Part shown: in pieces, positions 8,419 to 16,689 of the stretch
Numbering within the stretch: position 1 is the first letter of the stretch
How the letters are laid out: each line of letters starts with the position of its first letter
Assembly (NCBI GenBank): GCA_024641335.1
Contig: JAHEDG010000001.1
Coordinates: 1-46,909, forward strand
DNA: 46,909 nucleotides
Reading direction: 5' to 3'
Source of the DNA: Candidatus Zixiibacteriota bacterium
GTDB lineage: Bacteria > Zixibacteria > MSB-5A5 > UBA10806
Translations under genes and position numbers: made by a program
Notes under the pieces: generated by a model
Databases searched by the model: none
Told to the model about the DNA's origin: nothing
What the model saw: the letters and a program-made list of their open reading frames with translations, nothing else

Positions 8419-10542
8419 CTACTTTAACAATATCATTTTAATGCTTCGGGAATCGGTGTCAGTCCGCAAGCGGGCGAAATAAATTCCCGACGGGTAATCT
8501 TCGGCGTTCCAGATTATGGAATGCGATCCGGCCGGCTGAAGTCCTTCCACCAATCTCTCTGTTCTTCGTCCCAGGAGATCGTAGATTTCGATGACCACCT
8601 CGCTTTCGGCAGGCAGATCATAACCGATGCTGGTGGAGGCGTTGAACGGATTGGGGTAATTTGGGGTCAGATGGATTTGAGTCGGAAGTTCGTTTTCATC
8701 CTCGATACCGGTTTGGGGGCCGAAGTGCATTATCTTCATGGAAACCAGGTCGGCCACATAGATATGATCACCATCGACAGTAATATTGGCGGCCGATCCG
8801 GGAGTATCGTAATTTCCAATCAAATCCGGGTTGGTAAGGCTGGAAATGTCGATGACCTCCAATCCGTTATAGGAATCGCCTACCAGGGCGTAATTGCCGG
8901 AGACGGCGACTCCCAACGCCTGGCCTTCAGTCATTACTCCTCCCAATATCGCGGGATCGGCGGGATTTGAGACGTCGATAATTCTGAAGCCGGAGTAACC
9001 GTCGGCTAAGAAAGCGGAATTGCCGGAAACGAATACGTCGTAGGCGTATCCGGGCGTATCGAATCCTCCGACTCTTCTCGGATTCGTGGGTTCGGAGACA
9101 TTAATAACAAGAAATCCGGTGTGAGCGTCCGCTACGTAAACGTGATCGCCGGAGAGATACAGCGCCTCGGCCGAGCCGGGGGTATCATATCGTCCGAGTA
9201 AAACAGGATTGGTCGGATCGGAGATGTCCAGAATGAGGACTCCGAAAGAACCATCGGCAACATAAGCATAGTTGCCATTCAGGAACAGATCGGATACCCA
9301 GCCGACGGGGTTATAGACGCCGGTAAGTACAGGCCGGGTCGGGTCGGCTATATTAATTATCTGCATCCCCTCTTCTCCATCGGCGACATAGGCGTATTGA
9401 CCGTCAACTACAACGGCAACCGCGTTCCCGGGGGTATCGATAGTTCCCACGATTACCGGATCGTTCGGCATGGATATATCCAGAATTTTCAATCCGTCGA
9501 AATCGTTGGCTACGTAAGCGAAATTTCCGGAAACGGCTATATCCATCACCCACTCGGGTGTTTCATAGCTTCCGGCGAAAATCGGTTCGGCCGGATCTGA
9601 AACTCCGACTATATAAAGTCCGTTATCGACATCGGAGGCGTAAAGGCGATCCCCGGCGAGAAAGATATTATTGGCCCGTCCGGGAAAAGCGTAGATTCCG
9701 ATTTGATTCGGATTGGCCGGGTCGCTGATATCATAAGTTCTGAGTCCGTAAAACCAGTTGATTATATAGGCGTAATCGTCCTCGACAACAATGCCGTCGA
9801 TCCTGTCGAAAAATCCGAAAGTGCCGAGCAAAACCGGCTGCGACGGAGTCGAAACATCTATCATGCTGATATCGAAAGTCAATCCTGCCAGGTAAACGAT
9901 ATTATCCGAAACAAAAACATTGCTTGATGAGCCCGCATTATATAGACCGATAAGTGTCGGATTGGCGCGATCGGTAATATCGACAATCTCCAGACCCACG
10001 TCGGATGTGGCCAGGTATGCGTAGTTGCCGGAGACATGAACATCCAAAGTATATCCGGATGCGTAATAATTCCTGGCATAAGTCGGGTTCGCGGGATCGG
10101 AAACATCCATTATCAGCATTCCATCTATGGAATGGGCTACGTAGGCGTATCCGTCGTCAACGAAGATTTCTTTGATCAACGCCAGGGAGAAAAAGCTGGA
10201 TGTATAAACCGGCTCGGCCGGGTCGGAAACGTCGATTATATGAACGCTGTCGGCTACCAGGTAGGCGTACCCATCATATACGTCGATCTTCGATCCTCTG
10301 CCCTGCACATAAAATTTACTTACCATAACGGACTGAAGCGGGTCGGTAACGTCAAATATGACCATGCCATCGAAAAACGAGCAATAAGCGTAATTGCCGA
10401 TAACTTCAACGTCGGTCAGCCCGCTCCAGATCTCCGAGCCGACATATTCGAAATTTTGGGCATCAGAGATCCCCGCGAGCAGAACCGTCGAAAGCGCGAT
10501 TAGTAATGCCGGCAGGAGAATTCTCTTGGCAGAATTGATCAT
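8419..10542 (-). CDS. Secreted LVIVD-repeat propeller with type IX-style C-terminal sorting domain
   Basis: A 707-aa protein. GGGAGG lies five bases before the ATG. A signal peptide (~1-28, ending in SDA) is followed by about 13 repeats of ~43 residues with the core V..SGNYAYVAD...GL.I.DISDP..P..IG.YDTPG, the LVIVD repeat, which builds a beta-propeller. The last ~80 residues are the sorting-type tail: LTPNYPNPFNAST, VIEIYDLLGRRTERL, AGSHSIIWNAEDYPSGIYFARL, KMILLK. A paralog at 27316 has the same repeats but ends in a dockerin. Role: probably a surface or matrix-associated binding protein; no catalytic motif is visible. A promoter-like element lies at 10616-10645. Confidence 0.9.
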   Translation of the reverse strand: MINSAKRILLPALLIALSTVLLAGISDAQNFEYVGSEIWSGLTDVEVIGNYAYCSFFDGMVIFDVTDPLQSVMVSKFYVQGRGSKIDVYDGYAYLVADSVHIIDVSDPAEPVYTSSFFSLALIKEIFVDDGYAYVAHSIDGMLIMDVSDPANPTYARNYYASGYTLDVHVSGNYAYLATSDVGLEIVDITDRANPTLIGLYNAGSSSNVFVSDNIVYLAGLTFDISMIDVSTPSQPVLLGTFGFFDRIDGIVVEDDYAYIINWFYGLRTYDISDPANPNQIGIYAFPGRANNIFLAGDRLYASDVDNGLYIVGVSDPAEPIFAGSYETPEWVMDIAVSGNFAYVANDFDGLKILDISMPNDPVIVGTIDTPGNAVAVVVDGQYAYVADGEEGMQIINIADPTRPVLTGVYNPVGWVSDLFLNGNYAYVADGSFGVLILDISDPTNPVLLGRYDTPGSAEALYLSGDHVYVADAHTGFLVINVSEPTNPRRVGGFDTPGYAYDVFVSGNSAFLADGYSGFRIIDVSNPADPAILGGVMTEGQALGVAVSGNYALVGDSYNGLEVIDISSLTNPDLIGNYDTPGSAANITVDGDHIYVADLVSMKIMHFGPQTGIEDENELPTQIHLTPNYPNPFNASTSIGYDLPAESEVVIEIYDLLGRRTERLVEGLQPAGSHSIIWNAEDYPSGIYFARLRTDTDSRSIKMILLK

Positions 10543-10615
10543 GTTACCTCCCTTTTAAAGCTCATTACGGGATAATAGCGAGTTTGACATTTTTGTCTTT
10601 TCTCAATTTGAACGT

Positions 10616-10645
10616 AATATACATGGATCGAGATATATTGGTCAA
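10616..10645 (-). promoter_or_regulatory. Promoter of the LVIVD gene
   Basis: Minus strand: TTGACC (10645-10640), an 18-nt spacer, TATATT (10621-10616), about 75 bases upstream of the ATG. Confidence 0.5.
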
Positions 10646-10744
10646 GTCTTTTTTTAAATGGTAATCATTATCTATAATATTCCGGTTTTTTAATTCCGGG
10701 ATTATTTGACGAGGATAATGTTTAGAAGATGCCGATTCTGAGCG

Positions 10745-11125
10745 CTACTTTATCAGGATCATCTTTCGAGTATCAACAAAACCTGGTGTTTCTATTCTAT
10801 AGAAATAGATGCCTGACGGTACCGCTGAAGCGTTCCAAACGACAGTATGCTCTCCGGCATTCTGTTCTCCTTCGAAAAGCACGGCTATCTCCCGGCCGAG
10901 AAGATCATAGACGGATAGTTTGACCGCTGACGATCGGGGGATAGAATATTCCAGGATTGTCGAGGAGTTGAACGGGTTGGGGTAACAGCTCAGATTTCCC
11001 ATTCTATCCGGCTGTTGAACGCAATCGACAATTCCCAAAACGCCGAAAATAACGCTGTCTTGAGATTCGCTTACGGGTCTTGAATATTCGCCGCATTCGA
11101 ATATAAAAAAGACGTTCGAGAAGCA
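10745..11125 (-). pseudogene. C-terminal fragment of a secreted protein (orphan sorting domain)
   Basis: The minus-strand frame is open from 11125 (just after an in-frame TAA at 11126-11128) to the stop at 10745. It contains a complete FlgD-like tail: CYPNPFNSSTILEYS, VKLSVYDLLGREIAVL, AGEHTVVWNAS, VPSGIYFYRIET, KMILIK. No signal peptide, ATG or Shine-Dalgarno precedes it; the only in-frame alternative start is a TTG at 11038, also without a Shine-Dalgarno. The ~30 codons upstream of that TTG (FECGEYSRPVSESQDSVIFG) still read like coding sequence, so this is most likely the 3' remnant of a larger gene cut near 11128, at the left edge of the capsid module. Confidence 0.6.
11080..11107 (+). promoter_or_regulatory. 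Possible promoter of the capsid/packaging module
   Basis: TTGAAT (11080-11085), a 16-nt spacer, TATAAA (11102-11107), about 85 bases before the portal gene. It lies antisense within the truncated sorting-domain fragment. No operator is obvious. Confidence 0.35.
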
Positions 11126-11192
11126 TTAGTTTTCGCCGGCGCCAAATGGTGAATAGAAAATATACCCGATTGAATCAAATTAAGGAGAACCT

Positions 11193-12557
11193 ATGTTCGG
11201 ATGGCCGTTTTCCAGGGATAGAGAGGATAAAAAGAAGGGCCGGGTATCGCGAAACCGAGATAATATCAGAAAGGCCAAGGGCGCTGACAGGTATAATCAC
11301 GACGATAGTGTTCATCGGCAGCCCGCAGAACTGGCCGGAAGGGCGGGAATAATCAGACCCCGATCAACACGGGAAAAAGCCGGGGCTTCCCTCAAGTCCG
11401 GACAGGCGTCACTAAGTTTCACCGGCGATTACGGTTATAACGAGCGGATCACTTTGTATCGTTTCCTGCGTGAGCGGATACCTGTAGTCAACGGGGCTGT
11501 CTGGACATGGGTCAGACTCTGTTCGAGTCCCATTGAGTTTTTCTCCGAAGGAACGAAACAGGCCGATAAAAGCGGACAGCTCGGTAGCGCGGTCGATGAT
11601 TTGAATAATCGGCTCTCACCGAACCCGTACCAGAAATCCGGCGGGCTCGACAGGCTCTCCGATCTGTTCTTTAGCTCGCTTTTTGTCGACGGGGCCTTCG
11701 CCGGAAATATAGAGATCGGGTCTGACGGCAAGATCGCCGGATTTACTCCCTGCGATATCCGTAATCTGACTTTCGAATACGAAGACGGATGGAAAATTTA
11801 TCACGAATCCGAATCAGGTCGAACCCTGATGGACCCGTCGACCTTTATCTATATACCGCTTGACGACGAAGTCGCCGACCCAAGGGGCAGAAGCATACTG
11901 CAGTCGGTCGGGTTCGTCAGCCAGGTGGAGCAGAAGCTCATGGACGATATGCGTAAAACTCAGGAAAAATCGGGCTACAACCGTCTGCATGTCCTGATCA
12001 AAAAGCCGGAACGTCGTCTGGGAGAATCGGAAGCTAATTTCCTCGAACGGGCCAATAACTATTTCGACGATACGGTCGGTCTTTTCAGTGATATCAAGCC
12101 GGCCGATTCGGTGGTAACCTGGGATGATATAGAGATCAAAACAGTCGGGCTGTCGACGGGTGGCGGTACCGGCTCCAATTCATGGTATTTATCGCACCGG
12201 GCGGTGGTGGAGGATATCTGCGCGGGAGTGCATCTGGATCCCTTCATGCTCGGTTATTCCTATGGCACCACCCGAAGCTGGGCCAGGTTCAAATTCGAAC
12301 TTCTTTTAAGACAGGTGGTTTCGGTCCAAAAGCAGGCGGTCCGGTTTTTCGAGTGGCTGATTAATTCTCATCTGGCCCTGTCGGGGGTCAGGCTCAAAGC
12401 CGCGGCGAGATTCAACAACGACCGTATTCACGGGGCGTTGGAGCGATATGAATCGGAGAATGAGGGGTCAAAAAGAATCCTCGATCTTTTCCAGGCCGGC
12501 CTTATCAGCAAGGAGGAAGCCAGAGACAGGATCTTCCGTATCGAAGGGGAAAACTAA
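11193..12557 (+). CDS. Phage-type portal protein
   Basis: A 454-aa protein with TAAGGAG correctly spaced before the ATG. A charged N-terminus (~1-60) precedes a portal-like core: VNGAVWTWVRLCSS (~95), a GAFAGNIEIGSDGKIAGFTPCDIRNL stretch, PRGRSILQSVGF, and a C-terminal helical region with LDPFMLGYSYGTTRSWARFKFELLLRQV. These features are typical of HK97-type portals, which form the dodecameric DNA entry vertex of the capsid and dock the terminase. It is the first gene of the module and is followed 1 base after its stop by the probable small terminase. Portal-first order is unusual. Identification rests on pattern and on the adjacent terminase and capsid genes. Confidence 0.85.
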   Translation: MFGWPFSRDREDKKKGRVSRNRDNIRKAKGADRYNHDDSVHRQPAELAGRAGIIRPRSTREKAGASLKSGQASLSFTGDYGYNERITLYRFLRERIPVVNGAVWTWVRLCSSPIEFFSEGTKQADKSGQLGSAVDDLNNRLSPNPYQKSGGLDRLSDLFFSSLFVDGAFAGNIEIGSDGKIAGFTPCDIRNLTFEYEDGWKIYHESESGRTLMDPSTFIYIPLDDEVADPRGRSILQSVGFVSQVEQKLMDDMRKTQEKSGYNRLHVLIKKPERRLGESEANFLERANNYFDDTVGLFSDIKPADSVVTWDDIEIKTVGLSTGGGTGSNSWYLSHRAVVEDICAGVHLDPFMLGYSYGTTRSWARFKFELLLRQVVSVQKQAVRFFEWLINSHLALSGVRLKAAARFNNDRIHGALERYESENEGSKRILDLFQAGLISKEEARDRIFRIEGEN

Positions 12558-12558
12558 T

Positions 12559-13023
12559 ATGCCGGCTGCCGTTTGCTCCATTTGTGTTTCCCCGATAAGG
12601 GGCGAAATAGAAAAACGGGCCGTTGACTGGCAGGCGGATGAAACGGTCCGATGGGCCAAAGAGCGGGGAGTCAGGATAAGTAAAACGTCACTGGCCAGAC
12701 ACCGCAAGACACACCAGCTTTCCACAGAAGATAAATTTCTCTCTCCAGAAGTACAACCGAAGATACCGACAATTCTACCGGTCGATGCGGATACCGTGGT
12801 GAAAACCGGATTGGAGCCGAAGATCAGCGACATGCTTTTTCTGGACGCCGTACGAGACCGGGTTTACGACCGGTTAATCCGGGGAGAGATCGAACTCAAG
12901 ATCGATTCGGGTTTCAAGGCTATCGAGTTGAAAAATAAAATCGGGGAAAGTTCGCAGAACGAAAAACTCCTGCTGGAGATCCTCTCGGAAATCAGAGCCG
13001 ATGAGTTGAAACGGTCTCGTTAG
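12559..13023 (+). CDS. Probable small terminase / DNA-packaging protein
   Basis: A 154-aa protein starting MPAAVCSICV at 12559, one base after the portal stop; GAAGGGG precedes it. A longer reading frame into the portal gene is an artefact. The N-terminus has a CSIC pair and, ~40 residues on, LARHRKTHQ, which may form a zinc-assisted DNA-binding fold; an HTH-like segment (WAKERGVRISKTSLARHRKTH) lies between. The C-terminal half is helical and charged (AIELKNKIGESSQNEKLLLEILSEI), suited to oligomerisation. Small terminases recognise viral DNA and load the large subunit. The assignment comes mainly from size, DNA-binding look and position directly before the large terminase. Confidence 0.55.
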   Translation: MPAAVCSICVSPIRGEIEKRAVDWQADETVRWAKERGVRISKTSLARHRKTHQLSTEDKFLSPEVQPKIPTILPVDADTVVKTGLEPKISDMLFLDAVRDRVYDRLIRGEIELKIDSGFKAIELKNKIGESSQNEKLLLEILSEIRADELKRSR

Positions 13024-13032
13024 ATCCGCCCG

Positions 13033-14379
13033 ATGAAACGAAAAAATCCTCCGGAATCGTCCCGAAGCTGGCGGCGGGCGGTCGTCGATCCGGTATATTT
13101 CGCGGAAAGATTTCTCGACCTCACTCCGCATAGCGGCCAGATCAGCTGGCTCCGGCAGTCGTCCGGCGCGGAGAACGCTCTGGTCACCGGCAACCGCTGG
13201 GGAAAATCGCAGATCCAGGCGGTCAAACTGCTTCACCGGGCCATATTTCAGATACGCCCGACCGAAAGAGATATCGACGGATATTATCGCTGCGTTAACG
13301 TATCCATTACCCAGGATCAGGCCGGGATTATCTTTTCGAAAATAACCGATCTTTTGGGACGGGCTAAACATCTAAAACCCCTGTTAACAGGCATAAAGCA
13401 AACGCCCTTCCCGCATATTATATTCAAAAACGGTTCGGAAATCTGGGCTCGCTCCACCCATAACAGGGGAGAATATCTTCTGGGCCACGATTTCGACTAT
13501 GTCAATTTCGACGAGGCCGCCTATGATCCGTATGGCGAATGGGTGATTGACGGGGTAATCAAGCTTCGCCTGGCCGACAGGGACGGGGTCCTTGATTTTT
13601 CATCGACACCCAACGGCCTGAACTGGTTTTATAGAAGGTGCGAGGCGATCAAAAAAGAGAAACGTGGTATCGTCCTTCACGGTTCCACTTTCGAAAATCC
13701 CCATCTGGCCAAAAATTACCTGAACGATTTGAAAAAAGGGCTTTCTGAATCCCGGGTGGCCCAGCATCTGCGTGGACTATTCACGTCATTCGAGGGACGC
13801 CTATTCCCCGAAGAGGTCATTTCCCGCTGCCTTTTGAAAGATCGGAATTCCGGACCGTCGATTAATCCCGACCGTTTTTATATTCACGGCTGGGACCTGG
13901 CCCGCAAGGTTACCCATACGGTCGGAGTAACTATCGACGCGTCGACTCGGCCTTACCGGGTGATGGAGATCTCCCGCATGCAGAGGGAGTGGCCGCTGAC
14001 CATCAGGGCTATTAAAGACCGTCAGCGAAAATACGGGGGAGTAACCATTATCGATTCAACCGGGCTGGGGGACGTTGTCCTCTCGGAGCTGACCGATATC
14101 GGGGCGATCGGCTTCAATTTCGGCGGCGGTAACCGTGATCTGCTCCTGGCCAATTTCGAGCGGGCCGTATTCGCCGGAGAGATTGCCTGGGTTCATCAGG
14201 AATTGGCCGACGAGGGGAAGAAAGTCTGGAGCCTGACCGACGAGATTCGAGCTATGGATAAATCGTATACCAATGTCGGCGACGGTGTCTGCGCGTTGGC
14301 GCTGGCCTTATGGCAGGTGCGGGAACGTGACAGCCAGGCGCCGTTTTTTAAATCGTCAGTAGGAAAATTCAGTAATTAA
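13033..14379 (+). CDS. terL: Terminase large subunit (packaging ATPase-nuclease)
   Basis: A 448-aa protein. The ATPase domain shows Walker A GNRWGKS (53-59), Walker B YVNFDEA (D160, catalytic E161) and a coupling motif SSTPNG (~190-195). The C-terminal RNase H-like nuclease shows the expected acidic residues: GWDLARK (D288), IIDSTGLGD (D341, D347) and GDGVCALALAL (D417). Large terminases pump DNA into the prohead through the portal and cut the genome. The length is normal for the family and every key residue is present, so the enzyme looks intact rather than decayed. It follows the probable small terminase by 9 bases. Its stop is followed within 3 bases by a hairpin that acts as a terminator for the opposite strand. 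Confidence 0.92.
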   Translation: MKRKNPPESSRSWRRAVVDPVYFAERFLDLTPHSGQISWLRQSSGAENALVTGNRWGKSQIQAVKLLHRAIFQIRPTERDIDGYYRCVNVSITQDQAGIIFSKITDLLGRAKHLKPLLTGIKQTPFPHIIFKNGSEIWARSTHNRGEYLLGHDFDYVNFDEAAYDPYGEWVIDGVIKLRLADRDGVLDFSSTPNGLNWFYRRCEAIKKEKRGIVLHGSTFENPHLAKNYLNDLKKGLSESRVAQHLRGLFTSFEGRLFPEEVISRCLLKDRNSGPSINPDRFYIHGWDLARKVTHTVGVTIDASTRPYRVMEISRMQREWPLTIRAIKDRQRKYGGVTIIDSTGLGDVVLSELTDIGAIGFNFGGGNRDLLLANFERAVFAGEIAWVHQELADEGKKVWSLTDEIRAMDKSYTNVGDGVCALALALWQVRERDSQAPFFKSSVGKFSN

Positions 14380-14420
14380 AAAAAGGCCGGCCTCAAGGAG
14401 GGAGGGAAAGACCGGCCTTT
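14378..14420 (-). terminator. Minus-strand rho-independent terminator between terL and the protease gene
   Basis: AAAGGCCGG (14382-14390) pairs with CCGGCCTTT (14412-14420) across 21 nt. Read on the minus strand the stem is followed by seven T (14384-14378); read on the plus strand there is no U-run. It therefore points against the surrounding operon. The TAA of the small minus-strand frame lies inside the stem. Confidence 0.65.
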
Positions 14421-14646
14421 AGTGCGACGGAAAGGCTCCGTCATTGTTCGGACTGGCGCGACACTTGTAGTGGGAGGGAAAGTGAAGCTTTTTGGTTTTC
14501 AAGTCGAGTCCAAACACCCATGCTACGCTGGTAAAAGGCAAGATCCGTGCCGACCGGCGCCCTAATTTGCCCGCCCGTAATTCAATATAATTAAACATGT
14601 TAGAGTGCGCGGCTTTCATGGCTGTCATTGCCGAGGCCAATTCCAT
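14419..14646 (-). CDS. Counter-oriented small ORF in the packaging module, function unknown
   Basis: A 75-aa frame on the minus strand filling most of the 411-base gap between terL and the protease-like gene. It starts MELASAMTAMKAAHSNMF, is basic in the middle (LRAGKLGRRSARILPF) and ends SHYKCRASPNNDGAFPSH. Its stop codon is part of a terminator stem with a U-run on the same strand, the main reason to think the strand is transcribed. No good Shine-Dalgarno precedes the ATG and I recognise no domain. It may be a small protein, or the transcript may act as an antisense or regulatory RNA. Nothing else was seen in 14647-14791. Confidence 0.28.
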   Translation of the reverse strand: MELASAMTAMKAAHSNMFNYIELRAGKLGRRSARILPFTSVAWVFGLDLKTKKLHFPSHYKCRASPNNDGAFPSH

Positions 14647-14791
14647 TACCGTTTCTAATATTCAGTTTTCAGAAAAAGTGAAAAATTCTGCGCATTTTTT
14701 GCCGGGTTGGCTATGATCGATGGGGGCAATCAAAAGCTGTGCGAAACGCATTTGGATCCTTCCGGGCTGATTTGTGAAAAGAGGAGGATAC

Positions 14792-15607
14792 TTGGAAAAA
14801 CTGACTGAAATGCTGATTGCCAGGCTCTCTGTTAATAATCCTGAAGAGCGAACCGCCTTTCTTATTAATAAAATCAATGATTCGATAAAGCCCCCCCAGC
14901 CGGTGACAGCGGAAAACGTGCATATCCGGGCCATGTATATAGTCAATGACCTGGTCAACTCTCATGGCGGACAGTTTCGCCGGGAAGATCTTTATAAGCT
15001 TTGCGATTTGCTGGTAGATACGCCGGTTCTGGTCGGACATAACCGCTCCAATCCTCCATTGGCCAGGACATTTCACGCCGAACCGGTAGAAGATGGGAGT
15101 ATACTCTGGATCAAAAGCTATTTTTACTGGCCCAGATCAGCCGACGGAGTCAATGACGAACTGGCGATGAAAATAGATTCCGGGGTGCTGAAGGAATGCT
15201 CCATATCGTTTATATACACCATGCCCGAATGTACGGTTTGCGGTCAGGATATGAGATCCTGTCCACACGATCCCACTACAGGGGAAGGCGACAGTCCGCA
15301 TTTCATCTATAACAATATTACCCAGGTGCTGGAAACATCGCTCGTATACAAAGGCTCGGTCAAGGGAACCTATATTACCGATAAGCTGGCCTCGGAAAAA
15401 TCAAAAGGGATTATCATCAGCCATAACGGGCGAACGGTTGAGATACCGGTTCCTGATGGAGAGCATAATCCGCTGGGTGGCGCGGCGGTTATTCAATTCG
15501 ATAATGAATCGGCTGTCATACCCGAAATCGAATTTTGTCCCGATCGACTGGCGGCCGCGGCCGCTGTCAGGAAGGGCCGTGTTTATCTTCTGGCGAAATC
15601 TTCGTGA
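14792..15607 (+). CDS. Prohead-protease-like protein with zinc-binding insertion
   Basis: A 271-aa protein; TTG at 14792 is preferred because GAGGAGG lies four bases before it, inside the longer GTG-started frame. The central part resembles HK97-type (S78) prohead proteases: TPVLVGHNRSNPPLARTF gives the expected catalytic His (His83), followed after a DG turn and ~50 residues by SGVLKECSISF, where Ser137 matches the catalytic serine of the G.L...S.GF motif. A Cys/His cluster (CTVCGQDMRSCPH) immediately after the serine motif could bind zinc and is not a standard family feature. Position between terminase and capsid genes agrees with maturation of the capsid protein. The family call is inferred, not certain. 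Confidence 0.6.
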   Translation: MEKLTEMLIARLSVNNPEERTAFLINKINDSIKPPQPVTAENVHIRAMYIVNDLVNSHGGQFRREDLYKLCDLLVDTPVLVGHNRSNPPLARTFHAEPVEDGSILWIKSYFYWPRSADGVNDELAMKIDSGVLKECSISFIYTMPECTVCGQDMRSCPHDPTTGEGDSPHFIYNNITQVLETSLVYKGSVKGTYITDKLASEKSKGIIISHNGRTVEIPVPDGEHNPLGGAAVIQFDNESAVIPEIEFCPDRLAAAAAVRKGRVYLLAKSS

Positions 15608-15626
15608 GCTGTTCGAAGGGATGTCA

Positions 15627-15911
15627 ATGGCCAAGGAATCGATGATCAGATATTTGCCGGCCCTGGTTGTTACCATATCGGCGGCTCTTTCCGGATATTT
15701 CGCCGCCTACACCGGGCTGCGGGTCGAGTTAGCCGGCAAGGCCGAAGAACGTTACGTGTCGGAGATGGATATCCGGGTTGCCCGTCTGGAAACAACAATA
15801 AATGAACGTTTCGCCACCAAAGACGATCTCTCCGAATTCAAGAGGGAGGTCTTGACCAAGCTGACCGCCATAGAAACCGTGCTGGCCCAGCGAGATCTTT
15901 CAGACAGATAG
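15627..15911 (+). CDS. Small membrane-anchored coiled-coil protein
   Basis: A 94-aa protein. ATG at 15627 is chosen because GAAGGG lies six bases upstream; the ATG at 15621 abuts it directly. Residues 6-28 form one membrane segment (IRYLPALVVTISAALSGYFAAY), followed by a charged amphipathic helix (MDIRVARLETTINERFATKDDLSEFKREV). This layout resembles phage haemolysin XhlA-like or holin-associated proteins, or a membrane tether. The gene lies 19 bases after the protease-like gene and before the capsid genes. Function is unknown; a lysis role is only a possibility. Confidence 0.65.
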   Translation: MAKESMIRYLPALVVTISAALSGYFAAYTGLRVELAGKAEERYVSEMDIRVARLETTINERFATKDDLSEFKREVLTKLTAIETVLAQRDLSDR

Positions 15912-15958
15912 AATTTATTTCTGATAAAAAACCGGCGTTTCATCGCGGGAGGAGAAAA

Positions 15959-16201
15959 TTGCGAATAGAAGAGATAATCAAGAAAATCGAGAGTATCAGA
16001 TCGCGGATCGAGGAGGGGTTCGAAAATCGGCTGATCGATTTCGACCGGATAGAATCGGATCTCGATCTGATCCTGCCGGAACTGGAAAATTTGAAAAAGG
16101 AGAAAGAGCCGTTATCGGAATATCAACCCGGGCGATATTCGAACCCGGCCTTTGGTTTGCGGCCGCGAAGAAATGTAATGATACCTGAAAACTATCGTTA
16201 A
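15959..16201 (+). CDS. Small coiled-coil protein, possible scaffold
   Basis: An 80-aa protein starting at TTG (15959) with GGGAGGAG six bases upstream. The first ~50 residues are a charged coiled coil (IEEIIKKIESIRSRIEEGF, FDRIESDLDLILPELENLKKE); the tail is basic and Pro-rich (GLRPRRNVMIPENYR). Its site between the protease-like and decoration-like genes is where a scaffolding protein is often encoded, and a coiled coil with basic C-terminus fits, but it is short for that role. Confidence 0.6.
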   Translation: MRIEEIIKKIESIRSRIEEGFENRLIDFDRIESDLDLILPELENLKKEKEPLSEYQPGRYSNPAFGLRPRRNVMIPENYR

Positions 16202-16245
16202 ACACGAAATCAGGGAAATTCCCAAATTAATGAAAAGGAAAAGCC

Positions 16246-16668
16246 ATGAGCGTGAGAGTTCAAGATCTGCAAACGGTCGGATTCCTGACCGCGACTTTTA
16301 AGATCCATCAAACCGCCGGGGCCGACGATCTGGCCGACGCGGATATCGGTAAGGCGATGACATTGACCGGCAATTACGAGGTCGGCCCCGGTTCCGACGG
16401 CAATATGCTGTTGGGCAAACTTATCCAGTTAAGTCTGACCGACGCTGACAACGGCAAACGTGTGGCCACTGTGCAGATCGGCGGCATCTGCACTCTACCA
16501 GCGGCCGCTACGATCCCTTCGGTCGGGAACAGGGTGGTGGTCAACGGCTCCGGGGGGGTCAAACAGGCGCCCGTACTGGCGGGGTATGATCCGGCCGGAG
16601 GTAATATCGCCAGAGGAACTGTTCTCGATGTCAATGGCACGTCTGAAGTGACCCTGATGCTGAGCTAA
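16246..16668 (+). CDS. Probable capsid decoration protein
   Basis: A 140-aa protein (start MSVRVQDLQTV, AAAAGGAAAAGCC upstream). It is a Gly/Val-rich beta-sheet protein with DIGKAMTLTG, GNMLLGKLIQLSL, ATVQIGGICTLP and GNRVVVNGSGGVKQAP segments. This is the pattern of small head-decoration or DUF2190-type proteins, which are commonly encoded directly before the major capsid gene, as here (21 bases upstream). Such proteins cement the expanded shell. Assignment is from pattern and position. Confidence 0.6.
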   Translation: MSVRVQDLQTVGFLTATFKIHQTAGADDLADADIGKAMTLTGNYEVGPGSDGNMLLGKLIQLSLTDADNGKRVATVQIGGICTLPAAATIPSVGNRVVVNGSGGVKQAPVLAGYDPAGGNIARGTVLDVNGTSEVTLMLS

Positions 16669-16689
16669 AACATAAAATCGGAGAGAAAT

